Source: Selaginella moellendorffii (lineage: Eukaryota > Streptophyta > Lycopodiopsida > Selaginellales > Selaginellaceae). Taken from it: a stretch of 64,000 bases of DNA. Positions 11,268-24,672 of the stretch are shown in pieces (the first letter of the stretch is position 1; the number at the start of each line of letters is the position of its first letter). Both the position numbers and the translations under genes were made by a program. Location: assembly GCF_000143415.4 (NCBI RefSeq), contig NW_003314275.1, forward strand, positions 875,980 through 939,979, read 5' to 3'. The notes beneath the pieces were generated by a model. The model was given only the letters and a program-made list of their open reading frames with translations, did not search any database and was not told the origin of the DNA.

Positions 11268-12227
11268 ATGAGGACGGTAATTGAGGAGGTGCTCACAGCA
11301 GCTGTTTTATATTCCCGAATGAGAGGCGTGTGCAAGCAATGGAAGAATCTCATAGAGACACCCGGATTCGCAGCTCTTCACTACACACGCCACTTGCCTC
11401 ATGTTTTGGGTCTAGAGTTTCATCTTTACAGATGCAATCCTTTCGCAGGACAAGAAGCAAGGGCTTGGGTTGCCATGGAACAGAACATGGATCATGTTCT
11501 AAACTCTAGCGGTGGGTTGTTGCTTGGGATGAAAGCAGAGGATTTTATGGTCTGGAATCCGCTCACTGGAGCATCCAAGATTCTCCCCCCACTTCGTTTA
11601 GAAAGTAAACCATGTTCGAAGGAGACTGCAATGCGGATGGACTCATCTGGAAAGTATTATTGGATCTGTATATTAGTGCCAGAAAAGCAGTCAATCTACG
11701 CATATGATTCAGGAACTGTGGAACAAGGTTGATCTTGACGAAAAATATGTTTTGAATACAATTATCAATGCTAATTGGGATAACAATCTATATGTATGCT
11801 CAAGGGTTTCTGAGGAGGATGTTGGGGTGTGGTGCCATAATTTGGAAGATGGCAGCTTATCTAATTTAGTGACAGCATATAGACATTGTGAAGAAGATGA
11901 ATGTCATACCTATAGTATCTTCGTGGTGACAGCAAATTCCTTCTTTATGACAATTGCAACCAGCTCTACATGTTATTTATTGAGGCTGGATTCTAAAGGT
12001 TTAGTCCAAGAAGCTAGCGTACTTATCCATGGCTCTATGTTGAAGAACCTTCTAGTTTGCTTTATGAGAACATATTTTTGATTGTGCATTCAGAATTTTT
12101 AGCCATTTACAACTGCCAAACAAAGACTTGGAGAACTAATAACATTAGGAAGGATGGGGATGGGTGGTTTGAAAATGTTTTGGGATTTGTGAATATTTTT
12201 AATAATTGTAGAAAACTTATAGGGTAG
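11268..12227 (+). pseudogene. Frameshifted F-box pseudogene
   Basis: It is clearly related to the intact F-box gene at 4795-5784: shared phrases include LIETPGFAALHYT, MEQNMDHVLNSSGG, FMVWNPLTGASK and YNCQTKTWR. The frame breaks near 11720, where a few bases are missing after YDSG, and again near 12050, so three frames are needed to cover the length of the relative. The F-box itself is shortened at its start (MRTVIEEVLTAAVLYSRMRGVCKQWKNLI). The copy lies in the opposite orientation to the intact gene. Confidence 0.85.
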
Positions 12228-12399
12228 AAAATATACATTAAATTTCCAGGTATATTCCAAGGATTTTCGTTAATCTGCTTAATTTTAAACCAAACCAAAC
12301 GAATATTTCCTTCTGTGCCAGAGTCCTTGGAAAACCTTGGCTTGGGCTCCTCCAAAAAGTAGAGCGCGTGATTGATTGAGTTATTTTATTTCCAGAGCA

Positions 12400-12862
12400 G
12401 GAGAATGCATGAGAGTCGCGTGGAAGGATCTCATACCTCACGTTTTGGGTGTAGATTTTCATGACAGGATGCAATCCTTTCACAGGACAAGGATTGGTTT
12501 GCCATGGTCTGGAATCCTGCCCAAGATTCTTCCATCACTTTGTTTGAAAAGCGAACCATGTTATAAGGTGTCTGGAAAGGGGGGGTCTGTGTACTAGTGA
12601 TGGCACCAATAAATGTAAATGATTCAGGAAAAACAGGATTGTGGACCAAGGTTGTGACTTTGTTTCATTGTCATAACTATACTGGCACCTGGGGATGTTG
12701 TGATTGTTGGGGTGTGGTGCCTCAATTTGGAAGATCCTAGACATCGTATAACAGATAAATTTTTCTTGCTATGATTCCCTTGTGGTTACAATCTTTGTGA
12801 TTGAGGTGTGGATGTCTCCGGTATTGGGCTTCAAAACAAAGACTTTGGAGAGCTATGACATT
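12400..12862 (+). pseudogene. Second, more decayed F-box pseudogene
   Basis: Short stretches match the neighbouring F-box copies in order: ARVAWKDLI-like codons and PHVLGVDF near 12420, ILPSLCLKSEPC near 12530, a GATTCAGGAAAAACAGGATTGTGG match near 12625 (written here only as a similarity to the intact gene), TGGTGCCTCAATTTGGAAGATCC near 12715, and CAAAACAAAGACTTTGGAGAG near 12832. Deletions and stops separate the blocks. It looks like an older tandem copy. Confidence 0.7.
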
Positions 12863-13277
12863 GTGAATATATTTGCTAGAAATATTCTCTCTAGCCGATA
12901 ATATTTACTGAATCAGCAAATTATTTCTGTGTTTAATTTTACTTTTTTCCTAGTTGAAAAATCACAGTAAGCTTTCTGAATCCAAGCTTCACTTTTGACC
13001 CAGAGATCTCTACGAGAGAACACCTCTTGCCACAGATCCTGACTTCCCTCTTCAGAATTCCTTAGCCAAATCCAAAAGAAATTATTTGGTCAGCAGAATG
13101 GAAGTGTAAGATTTTCGTGTTGATCATCTAAGGAAAATCGATGGAACTCTCTCTCTCTCGATAGAAAAGACTAGCCCCTCCTGCCTGCCTGCCTATCTAT
13201 ACTGCTAATTCTTCGAAATGAAATACCAGAATGAATAGAACGTACTTTTAGCGCGTCGCTTGACATCATCATCCCGA
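12863..13277. other. Intergenic, no gene seen
   Basis: AT-rich on the left, with a CT-rich run near 13148-13165 and a CTGC-type short repeat near 13178-13194. It holds the 3' flank of the PPR gene that ends at 13278. I see no coding or RNA feature. Confidence 0.6.
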
Positions 13278-14840
13278 TCACGCCTTGTTGCTCTCGCTCT
13301 CGCTCTCGTTCTCGTCGAAGCTCTCGTCGATCGCCTTCTCTTCTTCCTTCTCCACTTCTTCTTTCTCCACTGCCTTGCTCACCTCCTTTCCGGAGCACAT
13401 CGCCAGATTGGTACAAGTCTCCGCGTCGGGGCTCACTCCGGCCTCCACCATGATATCAAACACCTTCCTTGCATCCTCCACCCTCTGTGCCTCGCAAAGC
13501 TTCGCCACCAGCACCTTAAACTCCAAGTTATACTTGACTTGGTGCTTCCTCATGAGCTCCGCCACCTCCACCGCTCGGTCCAGCTCCCCGGCCTCGCACA
13601 GCAAGCTCACGATCTTCAAGTCGGTCGGCTCCGTCGCCCGGATCAGCTGCTCGAAGATTCTCATCGCGTCGTCGTACCGCTTGTTCTCCACTAGCTTGTG
13701 GACGAAAGTCTTGAGCGGGGCACAGCGAGTCTTCACGTCCAGCACCGAGAACATCTTGTCCGCGACTTTGAGAGCGTCGTCCAGGCGGTCCCTGGAGTGG
13801 AGAGCGTGAATGAGCACCTGGAACGTCCCTTCGTGATGCACAACTCCCTTGTCCAAGCTCTCCATGAGCTCCGCCACCGCCTCGTCCATCTTGTCCGCCC
13901 GGCACAGCCCGTTAATCAGCTGGTTGTATCCTCCGGCGTCGAGCAGCCACCCTCGAGCGGTGTGCTCGCGCTGGAGCTCCAGCATCCCGTCCACTCCATC
14001 TCGGTCCCAGCGCATGAGGAGCAGCCGGTTGAGAGCCGAGCCGTGTGGAGTGAATCCACGCTCGGTCATCTCGGCCAGGACCTCGTCAGCTTTCTCGTTG
14101 TTCTTGGAGTTGATGTAGCCGATGTAAGTCGCCGAGTAGGCCATCCTCTGGACCTCAGGGAGGTCACTGAGCTCGTTGGCAATGAACGCTCGAGCTTCCT
14201 CCAGCTTCTCGCCGTTGCGAAGAACCGTGACGAACCGATGGACGGCCTTGCTCTCGGCGCAAAACTCCGGGCGGGTTGTGGCCCAGCGGAAGAGCGGCAG
14301 AGCAAACTCGGCGGAGGATCCAGCCATGGCGCGCTCCAGCGCCGCCACCGAGAAGGGCCCCTCGTACTCGGCCAGCTTCTTCTTGAGCACCTCCACGTCG
14401 CCACTGGATTTGGATATGATGCTCTTGAGCGTCTTGAGCGTCTTGAGCATCGGCGGGGAATCACCACTCTTCTTTGCTGGGGCAGCAGCGTCATCGCTCT
14501 TCACGGGCTCACTAGCCTTCTTCTTTTTCTCCCCCTCGATCTTCTTCTTCTCTTCATTCTTGCTTGTGCTCTTCGCCTCCTCGCTTTTGGGCGACTCCTC
14601 CTCGACCTTCTCGGCCTTCTTCCGCGGCGCCCTCTTCTTCTTGGGCTTGGCCTCCTCGATCGAAGCAGCAGCAGCAGCAGCGGCGGCAGATCCCTCTTCC
14701 TCGCTCACGCCCGCCGCCGCTTCCTCCACCGCTGCAGCATTCTGGGCTGCCGCTGCGTACCTAGCGCTCGCGCCGTAGCTCGAGATTCTCCGGATCACAC
14801 CGCTGCTGAATGCGCACAATCCGCGCCTGGGAGCCAACAT
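13278..14840 (-). CDS. P-class pentatricopeptide repeat protein
   Basis: Intronless, 520 residues. The first ~25 residues (MLAPRRGLCAFSSGVIRRISS) are rich in Arg and Ser without acids, as in mitochondrial or plastid presequences. Residues ~40-120 are low-complexity Ala then Lys/Glu-rich and probably disordered. From ~150 to 470 there are tandem P-type PPR motifs, e.g. AYSATYIGYINSKNN, YNQLINGLCRADKMDEAV and FKVLVAKLCEAQRVEDARKVFDIM. The tail is acidic. PPR proteins bind organelle RNA in a base-specific way and promote its stability, splicing or translation; no E or DYW tail is present, so C-to-U editing is not expected. Two AAACCCTAA telo-boxes lie about 20 bp upstream of the ATG. A deletion-riddled copy lies at 1917-2515. 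Confidence 0.93.
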   Translation of the reverse strand: MLAPRRGLCAFSSGVIRRISSYGASARYAAAAQNAAAVEEAAAGVSEEEGSAAAAAAAASIEEAKPKKKRAPRKKAEKVEEESPKSEEAKSTSKNEEKKKIEGEKKKKASEPVKSDDAAAPAKKSGDSPPMLKTLKTLKSIISKSSGDVEVLKKKLAEYEGPFSVAALERAMAGSSAEFALPLFRWATTRPEFCAESKAVHRFVTVLRNGEKLEEARAFIANELSDLPEVQRMAYSATYIGYINSKNNEKADEVLAEMTERGFTPHGSALNRLLLMRWDRDGVDGMLELQREHTARGWLLDAGGYNQLINGLCRADKMDEAVAELMESLDKGVVHHEGTFQVLIHALHSRDRLDDALKVADKMFSVLDVKTRCAPLKTFVHKLVENKRYDDAMRIFEQLIRATEPTDLKIVSLLCEAGELDRAVEVAELMRKHQVKYNLEFKVLVAKLCEAQRVEDARKVFDIMVEAGVSPDAETCTNLAMCSGKEVSKAVEKEEVEKEEEKAIDESFDENESESESNKA

Positions 14841-14856
14841 TGATCTTCCTCCGAAG

Positions 14857-14873
14857 AACCCTAAACCCTAAAC
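14857..14873 (-). promoter_or_regulatory. Tandem telo-box upstream of the PPR gene
   Basis: Two overlapping AAACCCTAA units (seen on the plus strand as ACCCTAAACCCTAAACCCC) lie between the start of the PPR gene and the divergent flank. In plants this motif is known in promoters and leaders of translation and organelle-biogenesis genes. The same motif recurs near the starts of other genes here, for example around 18120, 41265 and 49125. Confidence 0.5.
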
Positions 14874-15108
14874 CCCCGGATAGCGGCGCAAAGGCAAAAA
14901 GGGCACACAAGATATTTTCTAGAGATCCCATCCGAATATTCGAATTTCAAATCAAAACTTTTGGCGCGCTCTTATTCTTCTCTCGTTTTCTCGTAACTCT
15001 CTTTGGTTCTCAAAAGAAATCAGCCGCTGCGTTTGCGTCCCTGCTGCTAGCTAGAAACCACCAACGAGCGAACAAAATCGATCGAATCGTGGGAGAGATG
15101 GATCTCGC

Positions 15109-17865
<2,757 letters not shown>

Positions 17866-18230
17866 TCTGGAATCCAGGATCGCTCTTAGACACTAGAATC
17901 GCTGCATGCAAGGGGGAAAGAGCCACAAAATACCTCGCTGGAGCCCCAAGATCCGGTAAGAAATACCCCAATCGCGCGCCTCACCAGCAATCGATCGAGC
18001 AGAGCTACACCGCCAGCATGCTGTTGCAATGCAGCGCAATCAAGCTATCGAACAAGAGGAGACGAGATACGATACCCTGATCGTCGCCTGGGCGCGAGAG
18101 AGAGGAAAGAAACGAAGAGCCCTAACCCTAATTTTGCATTTGTGGTCGGTGGAGAAATAGACGCGTCGTGGGTTCGAGCCCCACCAGAGATTCCAGCGAA
18201 TATTTAGGGTTTTAGGGCGGAAGGAGCGCG
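17866..18230. promoter_or_regulatory. Divergent promoter between the helicase and RecX genes
   Basis: The two start codons are 365 bp apart on opposite strands, so this interval must hold both promoters and leaders. It contains CCCTAACCCTAA (telo-box) near 18120 and TTTAGGGTTTTAGGG near 18204. I see no clear TATA box for either gene, which fits a housekeeping bidirectional promoter. Confidence 0.55.
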
Positions 18231-19848
18231 ATGGCGCTCAAGCCGATCGGCAGCTGGTACGCGCTTGGAAGCCGGCATTGCGGTCGAGGTATTGGAATTC
18301 CAGCCGATGCGATGGTTTCGATTCACTGATTTCTAGTTCTAGGAAAATGGAGGTCTCTCGGCACGGCGAGAGCGAGCTCTAGCGGCAAGAAACCCTCTCA
18401 GATACCCTCCCTGGTGCGTTACATCCCCAAGCTAGCTAGAAAACACGACGGGGAAATCCTCGAGAACGTTCACTTTCCCCGGACGATTTCTAGCGGTGAA
18501 GACGATGGTGAAGAAGAGGAATTTGGGAGTGGATACTTTGACAGTGATTCACAGGCTGGGAAGAAGAAGAGGAAGGGTGCCCGGTTCTATTTTGATGACA
18601 CGGAGAAGCAGCGTAGCGAGCTCGGGTTAGCATCCTTTAGAAGGAATGCTATAGAGCTGGAAGAGTTTGAAGAAGGGAATGAAAGAAACGATGCGGTGTC
18701 TAGCAACGAGACGATTTCTACAGAAGAATCTAGCAGCGATAGAGAGGAAGAGACTTCCGGGCAACAAGAAAGACTTCCAAGCTTGCATCGAATTACTAAG
18801 GAGCAGCCACCAAGAACAAAGGAGGTGAAAACTTCGATAAGAAAAGAGGTTCTTTCAAGCTTGCAACTAGTTCCAGCATCACGGCTCGTTTCAAGGCCAA
18901 GACCGGGACCTTCCACTGCGGTTTTGGATTCTAAAGCCGCTACGAGTGACGACGGCATTCCTTCACAGTGTCCAGCAATGCGTTTACTTCCAGCATCGCA
19001 GCTCAATTTAAATCCCAGAAGCATGGAAGATGATGAACCAGAGGAGTTTGACGATGAAGAAGAGGAGGATGCGTTGTTCGCCCTTGAAGTCCAGACGCGA
19101 AAGACAGAGTTGCCAAGCTTTCCAGACAGCGGTGGAGAGAGAACGGCTGCGAAGAACTATGCCGTTTTTCTGCTGAGTAAATGGTATGCTCTCTCTTCTC
19201 CTTGTTTTTTCATTTCTCTTTCCATCGTAGCATCATTTTTTCGCATTCAGGCAAAGAACCGCTGCGGAGCTCCGGAAGAAACTGAGTGAGAAGAACTACT
19301 CTGTCCAAGTAACGGAGAGCACAATCGCTGCACTGCGAGAAGAGTAAGCTGGTTTTATCTCGGTGTCCATTTCGTTGCTCATGGACTCTTCTTTTAAGCA
19401 GAGGATTGCAGAGCGACACTTCTTTCGCAGAAGTTTTTGCACAGTCGAGGTGGAACACGAGAGGCTGGGGTCCAAAACGGATAAAACACGTAAGTATTTG
19501 TCATGTTTTCTTCTCAAGCTTTCCCTTGTCTGTCGCGGTCAGGAGCTCGTCCGCAAGGGTGTTGACACCGCCAACATCGATCGGGCGCTGCAGAAAGTGT
19601 TCAAAGCGGACGGGGATGGAAACATTGTACAGGACGACGATGACATGCAGTGGGGAATGTCAAAACAAGCCCAGGAGCACATCTTTGCTCTCTCTGCTCG
19701 GAAGTGGAGTAGCGGAGGCAATATCTCGGTGCAAGCTCGGAGTCGGAGGTTAGCAGGGTGGCTCCAGCGAAGAGGATTCAGCTGGAAAGTAATCAATGGG
19801 ATCATCCACATATTGGAAGGAAATGGATCCATTCAAAAAAGTTTGTAG
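18231..19848 (+). CDS. RecX-family protein, probably organelle-targeted
   Basis: Five exons: 18231-18288, 18343-19183, 19251-19343, 19402-19489 and 19543-19848; 461 residues. The N-terminus (MALKPIGSWYALGSRHCGRG) is positively charged, like a transit peptide. Residues ~60-280 are low-complexity, rich in Glu, Asp and Ser. The C-terminal ~170 residues match RecX three-helix modules: YAVFLLSKW..TAAELRKKLSEKNYS, SFAEVFAQSRW..GPKRIKHELVRKGV, and a final RRLAGWLQRRGFSWKVINGII. Bacterial RecX binds RecA and limits its filaments; plant homologues are thought to act with organelle RecA. The long acidic insert is unusual compared with bacterial RecX (~160 residues). Introns are 52-67 bp. Confidence 0.9.
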
Positions 19849-21060
19849 TGATATTCAGAAGATTGTATGTATATGTCTTAGATTTTTATTTTTCCAATTC
19901 AACATATGTATTTTCCAATAATTATACATTTGTTTACACAACAAATATTGAGACTGACTTCTTTTATATGAAATTATACAATTTTAAGTTTTTGCATTTC
20001 TCAAGAGAAACGATTTTATTAGTAGTGGTTCAATAATTTTTAATTTGAATAAAATTTTTGTATCGCACTAATTTAACCTTTAGCATATTGTCATTTTTGC
20101 AAATTTAGTTATAAAAAAAATGACCAAAATTCTTGAATAAAAAGGTTTTAATGACACAGACAACATATGTTAATATAGTAATATTTAAAAACTGTAAATA
20201 AATATAACTATTAATATATATATATATATATATAAAAGCTAAAACTATTATTCAATTTTTAAGTTATAATGATAGAGAAATTAAAGGTGTAATATTTGTT
20301 GTAAGAAGTGAGGTAAACTTTTATTATACAATAAGGTGGTCTATAACATTTTCTAAATTGATTTATTTTTAGATATGCAAATAATATATAAAATCTAGAT
20401 TTTTAATCAAATGAATATAGCAGTATATTATTTAAATTCTTAATTATCACCAACAATAGAAAATTATGTTTTTAAAAATATTTATGAGTTTTGTTATAAT
20501 TTTTTTTACTAAAGATGAATAATTAACACCATTGAAACACAAAGGTTTTATAAATGTTTTTGTATTTTATAATTATGCACATTCTAAAACTCTTGTTTTT
20601 CTAAACGTGTCTAAGATACAACATATAATGAAATGATTTAAAGTTGCTTAAATTTTCTTTATGCATGAATAAATCTGAATTATAATATGCAATTTTAATG
20701 TTATATATTTTTTATTTTTAATAAAAATTTAGAAACATTTACTTTTATGTGTATTACTTATAAGTTGCATTAATATAACAAAAATGTCAATGCATTATTT
20801 GTAAGTTGCATCCTCTTTTAATATTATTTTATTTATAATGTTCCTTTTAAACACACAATATAATTATCTTAGTCATAACAATGGTCATACATTTAATTAT
20901 AAGTTACATTTTTTATTTTTATTCCTAAAAAATAAAAAACTGCAAAAAAAAAATATTTAGTTGGAACTTTATCTTTATTTCCTTTTTATATAAAAATGTA
21001 ACACCATAATCACCATATTGTATTGAATTGGTGTACATTTGTAAGTATATTTTAATCGTT
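19849..21060. other. AT-rich intergenic block
   Basis: About 1.2 kb of very AT-rich DNA, far above the flanks, with a (TA)n run at about 20210-20234 and many TTTTTA or AATAAA strings. No ORF or RNA gene is visible. It starts right after the RecX stop and ends abruptly near 21065, where GC-balanced sequence upstream of the MCA-like gene begins. It could be a matrix-attachment type spacer or the eroded remains of a repeat. Confidence 0.6.
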
Positions 21061-21671
21061 CCAGCATCTTTTGTTTAATTGCAGCCAGACACGTAAAAAG
21101 CTGATCAATCACGAGGAAGTGGCCGGATGGCAGCCGTCCGATTGTCTGGCGTCTCGTACTGGACGGTCCCGCGTCCCCAGCCGTTCGATCACAAGTTTGG
21201 CAGCTGTAACTTTTTTTCCACTACGTGGTGCTACCCAACGGTGGAGATTTACCGCGTTGATAAATTTCTTACGGTTGGATGTGTTGTGTCGGGAAGAATA
21301 AAAACCTTATTATTTTCTCGTGCGCTCCTCCGTCTCTCTCTTCTCTCTCTCTCTCTCTTGTGCGCGCGTGCGTGCTTTGGCGATGGCGGACGATAGCGAC
21401 GATTCGAGCAGCGATGCGGCGCTGGGAGCTCACTAACGCCGGTATGCTCGCATTTCACGAATTCCTGGTAGAAAATTCCGGCCGGCAGGAGCTCCGGCTG
21501 GAAATTTCGCTGTGGCGCGCCTAGGGTTGTCCAGATCGTCGAGAGCTCGCACGATTGAGCTCCGAGGCAGGCGCTGGATGGAATCCCAGCGATTCTACAG
21601 GCGCTGGGCTGGAATCGGTGGAATGTAGCTAGCGGACAGGGCATAGAGCAGGGAAATTCTTGGCGGACGAG

Positions 21672-23352
21672 ATGGTTTTCCCGGTGGGGGACGTGGCGAC
21701 CGTTGCCCAGATTGCTGGCCTTGATTCTCTCAAGCTCATAGCGGCTGTTGCGGCCGCGGCCAAGAACGCGCGCATGCACAAGAAGAACTGCCGGAATTTC
21801 GCGCAGCACTTGAAGCTCATTGGGAATTTGCTGGAGAAGCTGAGGCTATCGGAGCTCAGGGAGCATCCAGAGACTAGCGAGCCTCTCGAGCGTCTAGAGG
21901 AGGCTCTCAGGAAGGCTTACATCCTCGTCAACAGCTGCAAGAACAAGAGCTACCTCTACCTCTTGGCGATGGGATGGAACATCGTTAACCAGTTCAAGCT
22001 ACGCCAGGCCGAGATCGACCGACTTCTCCAGATTATTCCTCTCATCAGTCTCGTAGATAACAATCGGGTACGCTGGCAGCGTGATCTTTCTTTCTTTTTC
22101 TTATTTTTTTGTTTTGCTCTTTGGTTTGTTTGTTCGGTCGTCCATCTTTCTCACTATTTCGGTTTGTTTTACAGGCCAAGCGAGAGCTCCGTGAGATACA
22201 ACGAGACCAGAAAGAGTACACTCTGGACGAAGACGAGCTCCGGCTCCAGGAAACAGTTTTAAAACCTGACTTAAGCGTCAACGAGTCGAGGGAGCTGCGG
22301 AGGAACCTCTCTCGGAACTACCCGGGGCTTGCTCTCGAGGAAGCTCTCCGGAAAGAAAACAAAAAGCTCAAGAAAGAGCTCCAGAAGATGCAGTCGCTCA
22401 TGGAGGAAGACCAGTGCGACGTGATCCGCCGTCTTATTGACATCACCGAGACTGACGTGAAGGGTACCTACGAGAAGGATCCCGATTATATGAAAGAAGC
22501 CAAGAAGTACGAGCAATCCAATTACGAGCAGTCCAACTCCGACGCATACACCTATCAGGAGAGCCACAAATCCAAGTAAGCTGGCTTCCATCAGATGATT
22601 CCGACTTTGTGATTCTAATCTTCGTGTGAACAGTGAAACGGCTTCTAAATCCTGGCAACTACAAGATTGGCATCATGATCTTTATGGATGCTGTGGGAGC
22701 CCCCTGCTGTGTAAGCCAACTAAATTATGTGTATTAACGTAAAGTGGCTTGCGTGTGCTACAGGCGTGGGGACATTCTTGTGCCCTTGCTGCACATTTGC
22801 TACAGTCGCGGCGACTGCCACTAATGGAATAATGCGTGAGTAAGCTTTTCATCAAGCCATGCTGATTCTCACTTACGTTTTTTTTTCCTTTCTATGTGGG
22901 GCCTCAGCCAAGCATGCTGCTTGCACAAACTGTTTGATTTACACGATGGTGCTTAGCTGCTGCTTCTACACCTGTTGCTTCCGGCGTAAACTACGCAAGC
23001 TGTACAACATCGAGGTACAGATCCACTTATTTGATTGTTTTATTTTCTCCTGATCGCGTGGATGACAGGGCGGGTCCTGTGACGATTGCTGGGCACATTT
23101 CTTGTGCTTCTGCTGCGCGCTCGTTCAAGAGGCACGGGAAATCAAAGCTCGTGAACGGGATGGAGGTAATTGCCACACTCTCCTCCTTTTTATTACGTGA
23201 TTGCGAATTAGGTGAATGCGTTGCTTGCATGTGATACTCTTTGGTGATCCATTCTCACTTACACTTTTGGTGCCTGCGCATTTGCAGAGGGCAGTAGCAG
23301 CCAGAAGAGGATGATGCCCCCATCGGAGCAATGCATGGAGCGCGATCATTGA
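21672..23352 (+). CDS. MCA1-like mechanosensitive Ca2+ permeation protein (PLAC8 family)
   Basis: Seven exons: 21672-22067, 22175-22575, 22634-22710, 22764-22835, 22908-23014, 23069-23165 and 23288-23352; 404 residues. The N-terminal ~130 residues match the ARPK-type helical region of plant MCA proteins (NARMHKKNCRNFAQHLKLIGNLLEKL, SYLYLLAMGWNIVNQF). A coiled coil lies at ~210-240 (EEALRKENKKLKKELQKM). The C-terminal ~110 residues are the Cys-rich PLAC8 domain: CCGSPLLC, CPCCTFATV, LSCCFYTCCFRRKLRKLYNI and CWAHFLCFCCALVQEAREI. Arabidopsis MCA1/MCA2 are plasma-membrane proteins that let Ca2+ in on mechanical stimulus. The ATG at 21672 is preferred; the frame opens only 4 codons upstream. A TATA-like AATAAAAA lies near 21297, implying a long leader. 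Confidence 0.93.
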
Positions 23353-23915
23353 CCCCCCCTTGTGCAATACCAACACTTAAACAAGGAGGTACTTTTGGAT
23401 AGTGAAATGCTGGCTGGCTTTGCTGTGGCTGGCTTTCGTGAGAGTGAGTGACAGAAGTATGGTTTGGGACTGATTTCTCGAGTATGTTTCGTTTTCCCTA
23501 CTTATACTTCCACGGCAGGGACAAGCCGAGAGAAAGTTTTTGTTTGTCGGAGAAGTTTGGAGGGAGGGAGAAAAAGAGAGGGGGAGAGAGATTTGGTGTT
23601 TGGTTGGGTTTGGTTTGTGACAGGTCACGTTTGTAAGAACAAGGCGTCAAAGCGAAGATAAAGATGGATCGTCCATCCATCAAAAGATATAACTTGCAAC
23701 ACTCGGTACCCATGGATGGAGCCAGCAAACAAGCACATACAGAGGTACTTAAAAACTTGCCTTGATGGATATTTACTCGCTCGTCGTCTCGCCATGTCTT
23801 TACTTCCAGCAAAGCAAGCAGCAGTGCCGCCTTGATTGGTGCACACGACGTTTGCATCCCTTTGACATCCACGTTTTTATTTATATGCGGCTTTGAAAAT
23901 CGCGGCTAAGGGGAG

Positions 23916-23938
23916 CTCTCCTCTCTCTCTCTCTCCCT

Positions 23939-23982
<44 letters not shown>
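23916..23982. repeat. CT microsatellite
   Basis: An almost uninterrupted CT/CCT tract of about 65 bp, imperfect in its first half (CTCTCCCTCTCCCT) and pure CT in the second. It is non-coding and likely length-variable. Confidence 0.85.
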
Positions 23983-23983
<1 letters not shown>

Positions 23984-24620
23984 TTTCAAGGGGGGATCTT
24001 TTCCAAGCGCGAAAGTGATTTGCGTTTGCATGGCAACGATGCAAACGCGAAAAAGGAGCTCGCTGTCTACGTATGTGTATCCAATTCAATCACATTTACG
24101 CGATCGGAGCTCTACGTCATCGTCGTCATGTCCAAACGCTCCCTTTCCAGCCTCTGCCAAAGAAACTAATTAATAAAGAGGGAGAAGGAAAAAGGAGTCT
24201 CTAAACCTCTTCTTTGTAGCAGCTTTGGTAGAATGAATATAAGCGTTCGCTCGTTTGCCTCTCTCTTGCCTCTCTAATCTAATCTCCATCGATCATCTCG
24301 CTCCCTCTCCCAAACCCCAAAACCCAAAAGAAGAAAGAAGAAGAAGAGAAGAAAAAAAAAAATGTAGGAATCGCCTCGCCCGCCAGTGTTGTAAGAAAAA
24401 AAAGAAAAGTAGCTCCAGACATCCACAGTCCATCCAGAGAGAGAGCCCTTCCTTCCACTTCCCACCACCACCACCACCTCAGTTCTCCTCGTTCCACTCA
24501 AAGCGCTTCGCCACCCACTGTTTCACCAATCTCCAAGCTGTCTGTGATGGACTTTTAAAGGCACTTGCCTCTTCTTCCTCCTCCTCCCTGTTTTTCTATC
24601 CATTTCTTCGCTTTCTCATC

Positions 24621-24672
24621 CTCTGGCCTGGCCTGGCCTGGCCTGGGCTTGGCTGGGCTGGACTGGACTGCT
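24621..24672. repeat. CCTGG-type pentamer tandem repeat
   Basis: Four GGCCT units are followed by diverged GGGCTTGGCTGGGCTGGACT units. It lies in the gene-free interval and has no visible role. Confidence 0.75.

Noticed and set aside
13698-14843. Long plus-strand open frames opposite the P-class PPR gene
   Set aside because: Antisense shadow of a GC-rich coding region; the minus strand has clear PPR motifs.
18168-18184. Perfect tRNA T-arm look-alike: GTGGG TTCGAGC CCCAC
   Set aside because: No matching acceptor, D or anticodon arms lie upstream at the right distance, and it sits in the RecX leader. At most it is a relic; no tRNA called.
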